Source of the DNA: Lacrimispora xylanolytica
GTDB taxonomy: Bacteria > Bacillota > Clostridia > Lachnospirales > Lachnospiraceae
NCBI RefSeq assembly: GCF_026723765.1
Contig: NZ_CP113524.1
Coordinates: forward strand, 2,403,001 to 2,467,000
DNA: 64,000 nucleotides
Reading direction: 5' to 3'
Shown: positions 16,535-24,652 of the stretch, one piece after another
Position numbering within the stretch: position 1 is the first letter of the stretch
Layout of the letters: each line of letters opens with the position of its first letter
Notes under the pieces: generated by a model
Seen by the model: the letters and a program-made list of their open reading frames with translations, nothing else
Told to the model about the DNA's origin: nothing
Database searches by the model: none
Position numbers and translations under genes: made by a program

Positions 16535-17905
16535 TTATCGTTTCGCTGCTGCCAAAGCTTCTGCCGCTGCTCTTGCTTCTTTGTATTTAGGAACGTATAC
16601 GGCTGAATCCCGGACTACACAGCCTGTGCTGCCATGATCTCTCATGATCTGGGTACATTTGCTGCAGCATACGCATACCTTTTTAGAATCCATTTCACCA
16701 TTTGTAAAAATGTCATGGGCTGCGTCCGGATATGCAAAGCTGGAACGGCCAAGACCTACCATGCTGCAGGAATGGGATTTAATATTAGCTGCGGCTGCAT
16801 TTGGAATATATTTACGAAGCCAGCTGTAACCATTTCCAATAATGGGCACATCACCTGCTGCCTCTTGTGCAATTCTGGTGTATTCAAATATCTTCTCAAT
16901 GATAGAAAGCTGAGATTCTTCCGGCTCTGGGATACCTAAGCTTGGAATATCGAAGGGACGTCCAAACTGAGGGTAAACAAAGTATGGGTTGCTGGAAGAG
17001 AGTGCAAATACATTGACCCCAGACTTTACCAGCATTTTGATTAATGCCACTGGCTCTGTGCTGTCAAATTGATAAATGTCATTTTTATCACATCCAAATC
17101 CATATGGGTATGGGTGAACATCGAACACATTTAAGCGGCAGCCGATAATAAAATCATCGCCAACGGCTTTTCGGATGGCTTCCACCGTCTGAACCAGAAA
17201 ACGACTGCGGTTCTCCAAGCTTTCTCCGCCGTACTTTCCTTCCCTGGTAAATCCACCTAGAAGTTCACTTAAAAGATATTTATGGCATGCCTTGATATCA
17301 ACTCCGTCAAATCCTGCCTCTTTGGCCAGCAGAGCAGATTCCACATATTTTTCAGTCAGGGAATCCAGATATTCATCGGTAACCACCTGATCATCACGAA
17401 ATACGCCGCTTCTCTCATCTAAGATTGGATCACGGAATGCCACCATAGGAGCTCTTTCCTCTCCTGGACGGCTATAGCGGCCAGAGTGGGTAAGCTGAAG
17501 GATATGAATGAGGGAAACATCATTTGCTTCCTTTCCTGCTTTTCTGCTCTCTTTTAAGAATTCCTGAAAAGAACCAACATTCTCTTTAGTCAGCATCAAA
17601 GACTGAGGATTTGCTTTTCCTTCTTCTACCACTGCATTAGCTTCCCACCAGATCAGACTGGAACCGCCGGTTGAAAATCTCATATAGCGGCGCCTCGTAA
17701 GCTCAGACATGGAGCCGTCTGGATTGCTGTCGCAACCTTCCATTGGAAGAATTGCCATCGCATTTGATGTTGTCAGGTGTCCTACGTTTACCTTGTTTTT
17801 AAGGGGGGATAAATCCTCTGTTAAATCAATGTTTACAGCCTGATCCTTGATTTCCTGTCTTAATTCATCCAATGACATATACCGGAACATTTTGTGCTTC
17901 GTCAT
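16535..17905 (-). CDS. Old-yellow-enzyme-like NADH:flavin oxidoreductase with C-terminal Cys cluster
   Basis: This is a TIM-barrel flavoenzyme of the family that includes enoate reductases, BaiCD/BaiH and 2,4-dienoyl-CoA reductase. The barrel shows HILQLTHSGRYS, the segment GFDGVDIKACHKYLLSELLGG and the FMN-phosphate region near VGLGRSSFAYPD. At the C-terminal end CVCCSKC...C (about residues 417-435) could bind a [4Fe-4S] cluster as in dienoyl-CoA reductase, but the protein (456 residues) lacks that enzyme's extra FAD/NAD(P) domain. GGAGG precedes the ATG at 17905. It is the first gene of a minus-strand run with the SDR and FAD reductase, divergent from an AraC regulator. An alkene or enone substrate is inferred. 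Confidence 0.88.
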   Translation of the reverse strand: MTKHKMFRYMSLDELRQEIKDQAVNIDLTEDLSPLKNKVNVGHLTTSNAMAILPMEGCDSNPDGSMSELTRRRYMRFSTGGSSLIWWEANAVVEEGKANPQSLMLTKENVGSFQEFLKESRKAGKEANDVSLIHILQLTHSGRYSRPGEERAPMVAFRDPILDERSGVFRDDQVVTDEYLDSLTEKYVESALLAKEAGFDGVDIKACHKYLLSELLGGFTREGKYGGESLENRSRFLVQTVEAIRKAVGDDFIIGCRLNVFDVHPYPYGFGCDKNDIYQFDSTEPVALIKMLVKSGVNVFALSSSNPYFVYPQFGRPFDIPSLGIPEPEESQLSIIEKIFEYTRIAQEAAGDVPIIGNGYSWLRKYIPNAAAANIKSHSCSMVGLGRSSFAYPDAAHDIFTNGEMDSKKVCVCCSKCTQIMRDHGSTGCVVRDSAVYVPKYKEARAAAEALAAAKR

Positions 17906-17962
17906 GCTTATAACCTCCAAAGTTGAACTATTAATATGACTTAATTATAAAAAGTTTTATTC

Positions 17963-17990
17963 ATAATAGCTAGGCAATAAATTGTTGCAA
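17963..17990 (-). promoter_or_regulatory. Putative promoter of the reductase cluster
   Basis: On the minus strand TTGCAA (17990-17985), a 16-base spacer and TATTAT (17968-17963) lie about 58 bases upstream of the OYE-like start. Confidence 0.5.
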
Positions 17991-18012
17991 AATACACCTT
18001 TCTTGTTTTCAT

Positions 18013-18042
18013 GTTGACTTAATACAGATTTACAGTTGACTT
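18013..18042. promoter_or_regulatory. Direct repeat GTTGACTT x2, probable AraC-type site
   Basis: GTTGACTT occurs at 18013-18020 and again at 18035-18042, exactly 22 bases apart in the same orientation. This two-turn spacing is what AraC-family proteins use. It lies upstream of the reductase-cluster promoter, and the second copy overlaps the -35 of the divergent araC-type gene, allowing activation one way and autorepression the other. Confidence 0.5.
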
Positions 18043-18063
18043 CCATAAAAAAATGGTTATAAT
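18036..18063 (+). promoter_or_regulatory. Promoter of the AraC-family regulator gene
   Basis: TTGACT (18036-18041), a 16-base spacer and TATAAT (18058-18063) form a near-consensus sigma-A promoter about 100 bases before the start codon. Confidence 0.6.
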
Positions 18064-18163
18064 TTACAAAACAGCTTGTTTTTCTTTTATTTACTCCATT
18101 TGTCAATGATATTGCTGTTATATAGAGCAATAACATTCCCTGTATAAGAGGAGGAGGTTTGGT

Positions 18164-19033
18164 ATGGGAGATAAGATAAATACGGCACAAAATGGGAACT
18201 TTCACTCAAAGGATTTCGCTCATGCCTATTATGATGAAAGCAATCATAATGCTGCACTTACAAGACACCATCACACCCAAAATGAAATTATATTTGTAAA
18301 GGAAGGTCAATGTACCTTTGACATTTCCGGAGAAGCGTATACCATCAAAAAGAATCAGATTGTGCTCATCAGTGCCCTTGAGAACCACTCCACCCATTCC
18401 ATGCACACGCCTTATCATCGATACGTGTTTGTATCTTCCATGGACCTGTGTTCTGACTACATTCACGATCCCATCATGGCCTCTGCCTTTGTCAGAAGCA
18501 ATCATCATCTGGGCGTTATTGACCTGCCCCCTGAAATAGCTGACGAAATGGAGGGCTATTTTAAAACCCTTGTTTCAGAAACAGCAAAGCATGAAGTAAA
18601 ATGGAAAGAACGATGTGCAACCACCCTTTTTAACATATTAATATTACTTTACCGCAGCAATCCGGAAACATTTGCAATCCAGAAAAACCCCGATGACCTG
18701 AATGTTATCTTTGCCATTAAGGATTACATTGACCATAATTACAGCCAGCCCTTAAGTCTTGAGACAGTCGCTCAGAGTTTTTACATCAATAAATATTATC
18801 TCTCTCACCAATTTAAGGAAATCATTGGCTATGGATTTAAAAAATACATTCAGCTGATCCGGATAAATAAGGCAAAAATATTATTGCAAAACACAAGTCT
18901 TACGGTAAATGAAATCTGTACTAAAATCGGTTATGATAATATCAATTACTTTATCCGCTTATTTAAGGAAAAGGAAGAAATGACCCCCTATCAATATCAC
19001 AAGATGTTTTATCAACATCATTCAGGAAAATAA
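18164..19033 (+). CDS. AraC-family regulator of the divergent reductase cluster
   Basis: This 289-residue transcription factor has an N-terminal cupin-like sensor domain (about 20-150, with RHHHTQNEIIFVKEGQCTF and NHSTHSMHTPYHRYV) and a C-terminal double helix-turn-helix (about 190-285, with LSLETVAQSFYINKYYLSHQFKE and INYFIRLFKEKEEMTPYQY). AGGAGGAGG precedes its ATG. It is divergent from the OYE-SDR-FAD reductase genes and is therefore their likely activator; a direct repeat suited to AraC binding lies in the shared intergenic region. The inducer is unknown. It ends at an intrinsic terminator. Confidence 0.92.
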   Translation: MGDKINTAQNGNFHSKDFAHAYYDESNHNAALTRHHHTQNEIIFVKEGQCTFDISGEAYTIKKNQIVLISALENHSTHSMHTPYHRYVFVSSMDLCSDYIHDPIMASAFVRSNHHLGVIDLPPEIADEMEGYFKTLVSETAKHEVKWKERCATTLFNILILLYRSNPETFAIQKNPDDLNVIFAIKDYIDHNYSQPLSLETVAQSFYINKYYLSHQFKEIIGYGFKKYIQLIRINKAKILLQNTSLTVNEICTKIGYDNINYFIRLFKEKEEMTPYQYHKMFYQHHSGK

Positions 19034-19046
19034 GAGAACGAAAAAA

Positions 19047-19074
19047 AAAGCTGGCTGTATCTGCCGGCTTTTTT
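19047..19074. terminator. Terminator between the AraC gene and the PfkB kinase gene
   Basis: AAGCTGGC (19049-19056) and GCCGGCTT (19063-19070) form a stem flanked by an A-run on one side and TTTTTTA on the other, so it can serve both converging transcripts. Confidence 0.75.
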
Positions 19075-19087
19075 ATTATTTGTTTAT

Positions 19088-20035
19088 TCAGGATAAGACC
19101 CACTCTCCTTTTCCGTGCTCTGCCACAAATGTATCAATTTCTTCCCGGTCAGGCATAGACGTTGTGGTCCCCATTTTCTGTACCGATAAAGCAGCAAGGG
19201 CATTGGCAAATTGGGCAGCTTCCCACAAATCCTTTCCTTCTGATAAGGCCGCTGTCAGCCCTCCATTAAAGGCATCCCCAGCACCAGTGGTATCCAAAGC
19301 ATTTACTTTATATGCCGGGAGAAAGCCTCTCTTTTGTGGTGTAGCAAGGAATACTCCACTGCTTCCCATGGTAATCAACACATTCTTAACACCTTTTTTT
19401 AAGAAATAATCAGCTGCTTTTTGGGCACCTTCCTGATTGTCTACTTTGATACCACTTAATATTCCAGCCTCAACCTCATTGGGCGTAATTAAATCCACCC
19501 GGCTTAATAAATCATCACTGATCGGTTGGACTGGAGCTGTGTTTAAAATTATCTTTACTCCCTTTTCAAAAGCCATGGCTACGATTTTCTCTACCGCTGT
19601 AACATTGGTTTCAAGCTGGGTCAGCAGATACTCTGACTGATCCAAAAGATCAGAGAGAGATTCCACCTCCTTATCGGTGATATTACCACAGGCACCAAGG
19701 ACCACAACAATTTCATTTTGTGCTGTATTCTCATCTACCAGAATCAGCGCGCTGCCGGTTTCTGTTTCGCTGGTCTGAAAAATTCGTTCCGTATTCATAC
19801 CAAGTTTATTCATAGTATTTAAGGCGACGTCTGCAAAGGCGTCACTTCCAAGCTTTGTTACCATGGTGACGTCAGCTCCTGCCTTATAAGCTGCTACCCC
19901 CTGGTTAAAGCCCTTTCCTCCAGGCCCCATGCGAAAGACACTCCCTTTTACCGTCTCACCCGGTGCCGGAAGATGAGGACACCGACTCATAAGATCAACT
20001 ACAAAACTGCCAAAAACTGTTACCTTCTTACCCAT
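19088..20035 (-). CDS. PfkB-family sugar kinase, ribokinase-like
   Basis: This cytoplasmic kinase transfers phosphate from ATP to a sugar or sugar phosphate. It shows the two PfkB signatures: GPGGKGFNQGVAAYKAGADV (about residues 37-56) and DTTGAGDAFNGGL (about 249-261, with the catalytic Asp). The N-terminus VFGSFVVDLMSRCPHLPAPGETV is ribokinase-like, so ribose or a related pentose would be the default reading. Its position behind a LacI gene and a fructose-type PTS plus class II aldolase suggests it phosphorylates an intermediate of that pathway. A LacI-type operator lies about 95 bases upstream. AAAGGAGAAAGGT precedes the ATG. Confidence 0.9.
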   Translation of the reverse strand: MGKKVTVFGSFVVDLMSRCPHLPAPGETVKGSVFRMGPGGKGFNQGVAAYKAGADVTMVTKLGSDAFADVALNTMNKLGMNTERIFQTSETETGSALILVDENTAQNEIVVVLGACGNITDKEVESLSDLLDQSEYLLTQLETNVTAVEKIVAMAFEKGVKIILNTAPVQPISDDLLSRVDLITPNEVEAGILSGIKVDNQEGAQKAADYFLKKGVKNVLITMGSSGVFLATPQKRGFLPAYKVNALDTTGAGDAFNGGLTAALSEGKDLWEAAQFANALAALSVQKMGTTTSMPDREEIDTFVAEHGKGEWVLS

Positions 20036-20050
20036 ACCTTTCTCCTTTAC

Positions 20051-20080
20051 TTAGAGCAGTATCATTCCTGCTAGATTCAT
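20051..20080 (-). CDS. Possible leader peptide (9 aa) before the kinase gene
   Basis: An ATG at 20080 with a very good ribosome site (AAAAGGAGAAAGAATC) opens a 9-codon frame (MNLAGMILL) that stops at 20051, directly before the ribosome site of the kinase gene. It may be translated and coupled to the kinase start, or it may be a chance frame. Confidence 0.3.
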   Translation of the reverse strand: MNLAGMILL

Positions 20081-20128
20081 GATTCTTTCTCCTTTTGTTA
20101 TCTCTGTGCTTGTATTATTTCGGACAAA

Positions 20129-20146
20129 TATGTAACCGGTTACATA
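20129..20146. promoter_or_regulatory. LacI-type operator upstream of the sugar kinase
   Basis: TATGTAACCGGTTACATA is a perfect 18-base palindrome with the central CCGG typical of LacI/GalR operators. It is identical to the copy at 21205-21222 and lies between the LacI-type gene and the kinase gene. Confidence 0.8.
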
Positions 20147-20177
20147 CTTGCCCGAAAAATAAACTGCTACCTGCAGC

Positions 20178-21191
20178 TTATTTTATCTTTTCGGAGCCGC
20201 GCAGTACCACCTGATACGGAACATATATCTTTTTTCCGGTACTTTTGCTTTCTTTTTGGGAAAGTTTATCAATGAGCATTGCCATTGCCTCATATCCCTG
20301 TTTTTTTGCATCCCTTTCTATGGTGGATAGCCTGTAATCTATGATTTTAAGGGACTCAATCTGGTCAAAACCCACAATCGAAAGGTCCCTTCCGATCTTC
20401 AACTTATTCTCTGTCAAATATTTTAACACGCCCAGGCTGGTCTGGTTATTGGAAGCGAAAATTGCAGTGGGCGGATCTGGCAGCTCCAATAATGCCTTTG
20501 TCTGTTCATAGGCTTTCATGCTTTTAAAATCTCCGGAAACTGCATATTCCCTCTTAAGCTCAACTCCATAGTCCCTTAAAGCAGCTTGATAGCCTTTATA
20601 GCGTTCCTTTCCTGGCATGGAAGTACTGGGTCCTTTGATCATGGCAATCTTTTTGTGCCCTGCCTTTATGAGTGCCTCTGTTCCCTCGTAGGCAGCCTTC
20701 ACATTATCTACAAAAACTCCATCCAGATTGGAATCTTTTATATTCCGGTCAACTAATACAACTGGAATTCCCTTATTTTCAAATTGCATCAGTTTGTCAC
20801 AAGTCTCTGTATCAAGTTCAGATACCGGCGTGATTAATAGCCCGGAAAGTCGCTGACGTTCTGCTATTTGAAGACATTGATTTTCCCTCTCCTGCATATG
20901 TCCAGTATCAAAAAGAACAATGTTATACTGATGAGTGGAAGCCATTTCTCCCATACCGCTGATAATACTAGAAAAAAACTCATTGGCAATATCCGGGACA
21001 ATCACTCCTATACTGGACGTATCGTTAATACTTAAGCTTCTGGCGATTGCATTGGGCACAAAGTTCGTCTCTGCAATGGCCGCCAGTACTTTCTGCTTCG
21101 TTTCCTCTTTCACATATCCAGATTCATTGATCACTCTGGAAACCGTTGCAGAAGATACTCCTGCTTTTTTTGCTATATCCCGTATATTCAT
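20178..21191 (-). CDS. LacI-family transcriptional repressor
   Basis: This 337-residue regulator has an N-terminal helix-turn-helix with hinge (IRDIAKKAGVSSATVSRVINESGYV, residues 3-27, then NAIARSL) and a periplasmic-binding-protein-like effector domain (about 60-335). Its own start codon is preceded by a perfect LacI-type palindrome, and the same palindrome precedes the downstream sugar kinase gene, so it very probably controls itself and the kinase. The effector is not evident; ribose-type regulators are similar in outline. It is separated from PTS IIA by about 100 bases and lies on the same strand. Confidence 0.94.
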   Translation of the reverse strand: MNIRDIAKKAGVSSATVSRVINESGYVKEETKQKVLAAIAETNFVPNAIARSLSINDTSSIGVIVPDIANEFFSSIISGMGEMASTHQYNIVLFDTGHMQERENQCLQIAERQRLSGLLITPVSELDTETCDKLMQFENKGIPVVLVDRNIKDSNLDGVFVDNVKAAYEGTEALIKAGHKKIAMIKGPSTSMPGKERYKGYQAALRDYGVELKREYAVSGDFKSMKAYEQTKALLELPDPPTAIFASNNQTSLGVLKYLTENKLKIGRDLSIVGFDQIESLKIIDYRLSTIERDAKKQGYEAMAMLIDKLSQKESKSTGKKIYVPYQVVLRGSEKIK

Positions 21192-21204
21192 GTAGATTCT
21201 CCTT

Positions 21205-21222
21205 TATGTAACCGGTTACATA
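21205..21222. promoter_or_regulatory. LacI-type operator upstream of the lacI-type gene
   Basis: This is a second perfect copy of TATGTAACCGGTTACATA, ending 14 bases before the repressor's start codon and close to its ribosome site. The placement indicates autoregulation. Confidence 0.8.
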
Positions 21223-21293
21223 TATAACATTACCATGATTTTCTAGCACTGTAAAGTCATTTTGTGTAAGCTTTCTATGTCATTTCTTCTGGG

Positions 21294-21743
21294 TTAAGAG
21301 AACGCTTCTAAAAGCTCTTCATAACTCCTGGCTGTCTGAAGTTTTTCCATTGTTTTGGCGTTTCCAAGCTTTCCGGCCAGCTCAGAAATCAGACGAAGGT
21401 GCTCCGATGCCCCCTGACTGTCAGAAGGGACTGCAAACAGGAAAAACAAATCAGAAGGTTCCCCATCGTAGGACTCCCATTCTACCATTTGTTTGGTCCG
21501 CCCAACGGCAATGCCTACCTGGCTTACGGAATCTGACTTACCGTGGGGGATGGCAACGTGACTGCCAATCCCTGTCACTCCTTCCGATTCTCTTAAATAT
21601 ACATCTTTTAAATACGCTTCTTCATCCTCTATATATCCAGCTTTTTTTAAAAGCCCGGATAAATGTCTTAAAACCTCATCCTTATTTCTTGCTTCCATGC
21701 TAAGATCAATGACTCTTTTGTCTAGTATTTCTGATACAGCCAT
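21294..21743 (-). CDS. PTS EIIA component, fructose/mannitol type
   Basis: EIIA accepts phosphate from HPr on a histidine and passes it to EIIB. The phospho-His is in GIGSHVAIPHGKSDSV (about residues 55-70), the signature of the fructose-mannitol PTS_EIIA_2 family, and the length of 149 residues is normal for a free-standing domain. It follows the PRD regulator gene by 11 bases, so IIB, IIC, aldolase, regulator and IIA form one minus-strand run. Confidence 0.93.
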   Translation of the reverse strand: MAVSEILDKRVIDLSMEARNKDEVLRHLSGLLKKAGYIEDEEAYLKDVYLRESEGVTGIGSHVAIPHGKSDSVSQVGIAVGRTKQMVEWESYDGEPSDLFFLFAVPSDSQGASEHLRLISELAGKLGNAKTMEKLQTARSYEELLEAFS

Positions 21744-21754
21744 AACATCACTCC

Positions 21755-23722
21755 TTATCGAATAAAATACTGGTATACTTCCAGCGGGGAATTTAACTTC
21801 TTTAAACTTTCCATGTTTTTTTCATTTTCTGTCAGCAGTAAGAAGTCTTTGTAGAACTGTTTTGTCCGTTTGATTTCATATTGGGAAGTCATCTTTACAG
21901 AGAGCAGGAATACGACATCCACAAGATCCCCTGCCCACTCAATGGGGCTGTCTAAGATGGCCACTGCTATTCTGGATTCATTCACCTCCATCATGTTTCC
22001 GTGGGGAATGGCAATGCCGTGTCCAATACTGGTAGTGGTGGCTTTTTCCCGGTCAAACACACTTTCTAAATATTTCCGGGTCACATCTCCTTTTTCCTCC
22101 AGTTTACGAACCATTAGACGAAGCAGCTCCCCTTTCTCTTTTACAGACGGCCGAAAGAAAATCAAATCAATTTCAAATAGCTGATGACACAGACTGTGAA
22201 ACTGAAAATCAGAAACTGGAATGCTTTTTCGTATTTCCTTTACCTTCCTGCGAATGACATCTATATTTTCCTCTGACATCCTATCACTGATTCTAACAAT
22301 TCTGGAATCGGTATCCGACAGGGGAACGGTACTGATAATAAGGTCCATGCTCCCGTACTGGGAGAGCTTAAAATCATGGTGGCTGACCGCCCGGATTTCA
22401 GAAATCTCCGGTATACTGTATTTAATCAGTTCCATCATGAGCTGACTGGAAGCCAGCCCCTGCCTGCTGACCATAAGAGCTTTAAATGGACGCTCTCTGT
22501 TTAACCGGATCAGAGAAGCCTGAATATATAAGGCGATCCCAGCCAGTTCATCCTCTGTCACCTGAACTCCATAATATTCTTCGAACAAGTTGCTGGTAGA
22601 CCATGTGGCAAGAAAGGTCTGTTTATATTCCTGCTTCACGTATTTACTAATGCTATCGGAATTAGTTGTGGAATATTTCATGCGGAAAATGGCGGAACGC
22701 ATATGGCTTAAAAGACTGTCAAACAGAATGTCATCTAAGGACAAATCCACATCCAGCACCGAATCTATGGTTTCAATGACTAGCTTTACAAACTCTCTTA
22801 AATCCTCATCGTATTTTTTTGCAGACTCCCCGTCTTCCATGCCGGAAAACCCCTCAATTTTCCTGGCAGACAGTAATAACATGGACAAAAGACTTACGTC
22901 ATCCGAATGAATGGAAATTCCATATTCCGACTCGATTCTCTGATAAATGGATTGAGCAAAGGAATATTCGTTATAATGCTGTACCTCTTCCTCTTCTCCC
23001 GGTGGGAAATGGCCAAGTGCTCCCGAATAGCCTCTGGAAAGAGAAAGGCATATCATGATCCAGACCATATTAAAGGAAACATCCGCCAGCTCAATTCTCC
23101 AGGCGTTTTCCGCATTTACAATAATCTTTCGAATTCTGCCGGCATCAATACCTGGTGCATAGGTTCCAAGAAGTGCCTCCATAATATCCGGCATCATATA
23201 GAGAATATAGTCCTTTATGGCGACCCGGTAGTTATACTCATCCCCAGCCACACAGATTCCTTTGTTCCGTACGGAAGTAATCTGGAGATGGCGGGTTTCG
23301 AACCAGGGAGAAATCTTTTTTAACATAGAGGCAACCGTTGGCGGACTTAAATAAAGACTGTCCGCCAATTGCTGCAGGGTAATGATTTCTCCAGGCTTAA
23401 GCTTTAATAGCTTTCCGGTAAGCTGTCGGTTGCGATTTTCAAGATCCGCAGAGAGGTCAACATTTGAATGGTCAGAAAATGTCTCCTTTAAGGCACAAAG
23501 CTGTTCCTTGTTACAGTCAAGCCAGATACCCTGCCCCTGCTTTTTTGTAATGCTCCCAAGACCGTTTGACTTCATCCAGTCGTTAAGCTGGTCGGTCTTT
23601 GTCCGTATTGTTTTTTCAGATAAGCCCATACCATCAGCCAGCTGCTTTACCGTGTACGTCTTCCCTGAAAAAAGATATGATAATATTTGGTTGTAGTATC
23701 GTGTATTTTTGTCCTGCTTCAA
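21755..23722 (-). CDS. PRD-containing transcriptional regulator with EIIB- and EIIA-like domains (MtlR/BglG family)
   Basis: This 655-residue regulator has N-terminal helix-turn-helix segments (KTYTVKQLADGMGLSEKTIRT and EIITLQQLADSLYLSPPTVASML), two PTS regulation domains (about 185-400), an EIIB-like stretch (about 410-490) and a C-terminal EIIA-like domain with the potential phospho-His in GHGIAIPHGNMMEV (near residue 565). Such proteins are activated or inactivated by PTS-dependent phosphorylation and control their own sugar operon. The gene lies inside the operon it presumably controls, between aldolase and IIA. Paired inverted repeats upstream of the IIB gene are candidate binding sites. 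Confidence 0.92.
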   Translation of the reverse strand: MKQDKNTRYYNQILSYLFSGKTYTVKQLADGMGLSEKTIRTKTDQLNDWMKSNGLGSITKKQGQGIWLDCNKEQLCALKETFSDHSNVDLSADLENRNRQLTGKLLKLKPGEIITLQQLADSLYLSPPTVASMLKKISPWFETRHLQITSVRNKGICVAGDEYNYRVAIKDYILYMMPDIMEALLGTYAPGIDAGRIRKIIVNAENAWRIELADVSFNMVWIMICLSLSRGYSGALGHFPPGEEEEVQHYNEYSFAQSIYQRIESEYGISIHSDDVSLLSMLLLSARKIEGFSGMEDGESAKKYDEDLREFVKLVIETIDSVLDVDLSLDDILFDSLLSHMRSAIFRMKYSTTNSDSISKYVKQEYKQTFLATWSTSNLFEEYYGVQVTEDELAGIALYIQASLIRLNRERPFKALMVSRQGLASSQLMMELIKYSIPEISEIRAVSHHDFKLSQYGSMDLIISTVPLSDTDSRIVRISDRMSEENIDVIRRKVKEIRKSIPVSDFQFHSLCHQLFEIDLIFFRPSVKEKGELLRLMVRKLEEKGDVTRKYLESVFDREKATTTSIGHGIAIPHGNMMEVNESRIAVAILDSPIEWAGDLVDVVFLLSVKMTSQYEIKRTKQFYKDFLLLTENEKNMESLKKLNSPLEVYQYFIR

Positions 23723-23735
23723 ATGACCACCTCAA

Positions 23736-24620
23736 TCATTCATATCCAATATGTCTAGTCTCCCCATAAATGTAACGCCCGCTGGAACCAATCACTTTCA
23801 TATAATCCTTTACAAAAGCTTTCATTCCAGCCTCGGCTGCCATGCATAAGTGCATGTAATCTAAATCTGGCTTCTCCTCCAATGCTTCTAACATAGAGCG
23901 TTTCCCAGCCTCAAATGCATCGGTGCACACATTGATTTTATTAATCCCGCATGCTACCGCTTTCTTTAAATTTTCTTCTCCAGAGCCTGATCCGCCATGA
24001 AGAACCAGAGGCATCCGAAGTGTTTCCTTTAACTTTTTAAGTCTCTCAAAATCAAGTTTTGGTATTTTTCCCTTAGGATATGCACCGTGAGCCGTACCAA
24101 TGGCAACTGCCAGGGCATCCACTCCGGTTCTCTGTACAAAATCAAGGGCCAGACCAGGATCTGTATAAAGGTCTACATCCGTATCATCGGAATCGATTGC
24201 CTGGCCTACGTGTCCCAGTTCTCCTTCCACCGAACAGCCCATTCCATGTGCCAGAGCCGTGATGATTGCAGTTCGGCTCACATTTTCCTCATAGGGTAGG
24301 GAAGAACCATCAAACATGACATTGGTAAAGCCACGGTTAATACAGTCTGCGATCACATTAAAGTCTGTACCGTGATCTAAGTTAAGGGCAACAGGAACTC
24401 TCACTCTGGAAGAGAGCTCCTTAATCACAGGTAGCATCTCTTCTGCATGTGCATGGTTTTTCATCTGGCCGGGACCAAACTGAATAATGATAGGAGAATG
24501 TTCTTCCTCTGCTGCCATAATACCGGCCCTGGCCATCTCCATATTGATGCTGTTCATGGCCATAACGCCGTAATTCATCTTATTTGCGTCGTCAAGAATT
24601 GCTTTCATTGATACCAGCAT
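23736..24620 (-). CDS. Class II ketose-bisphosphate aldolase
   Basis: This zinc-dependent aldolase (294 residues) cleaves a ketose 1,6-bisphosphate such as fructose- or tagatose-bisphosphate to dihydroxyacetone phosphate and an aldehyde. Zinc-ligand and active-site motifs visible are LNLDHGTDF (with Asp and His), EGELGHVGQ, GTAHGAYP and LHGGSGSGEENLKKAV, then INVCTD. It resembles GatY/KbaY/FbaA-like proteins; sequence alone does not fix the sugar. It sits between the PTS IIC and regulator genes, so its substrate should derive from the PTS sugar. Confidence 0.9.
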   Translation of the reverse strand: MLVSMKAILDDANKMNYGVMAMNSINMEMARAGIMAAEEEHSPIIIQFGPGQMKNHAHAEEMLPVIKELSSRVRVPVALNLDHGTDFNVIADCINRGFTNVMFDGSSLPYEENVSRTAIITALAHGMGCSVEGELGHVGQAIDSDDTDVDLYTDPGLALDFVQRTGVDALAVAIGTAHGAYPKGKIPKLDFERLKKLKETLRMPLVLHGGSGSGEENLKKAVACGINKINVCTDAFEAGKRSMLEALEEKPDLDYMHLCMAAEAGMKAFVKDYMKVIGSSGRYIYGETRHIGYE

Positions 24621-24652
24621 AATCTCACCCTTCCTCTCGTATATCTGGTCAT

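Noticed and set aside
13848-17905. Bile acid-inducible (bai) operon
   Set aside because: OYE- and SDR-type genes recall baiCD and baiA, but CoA ligase, dehydratase and CoA transferase genes are missing, so only a general enone-reduction role is supported.
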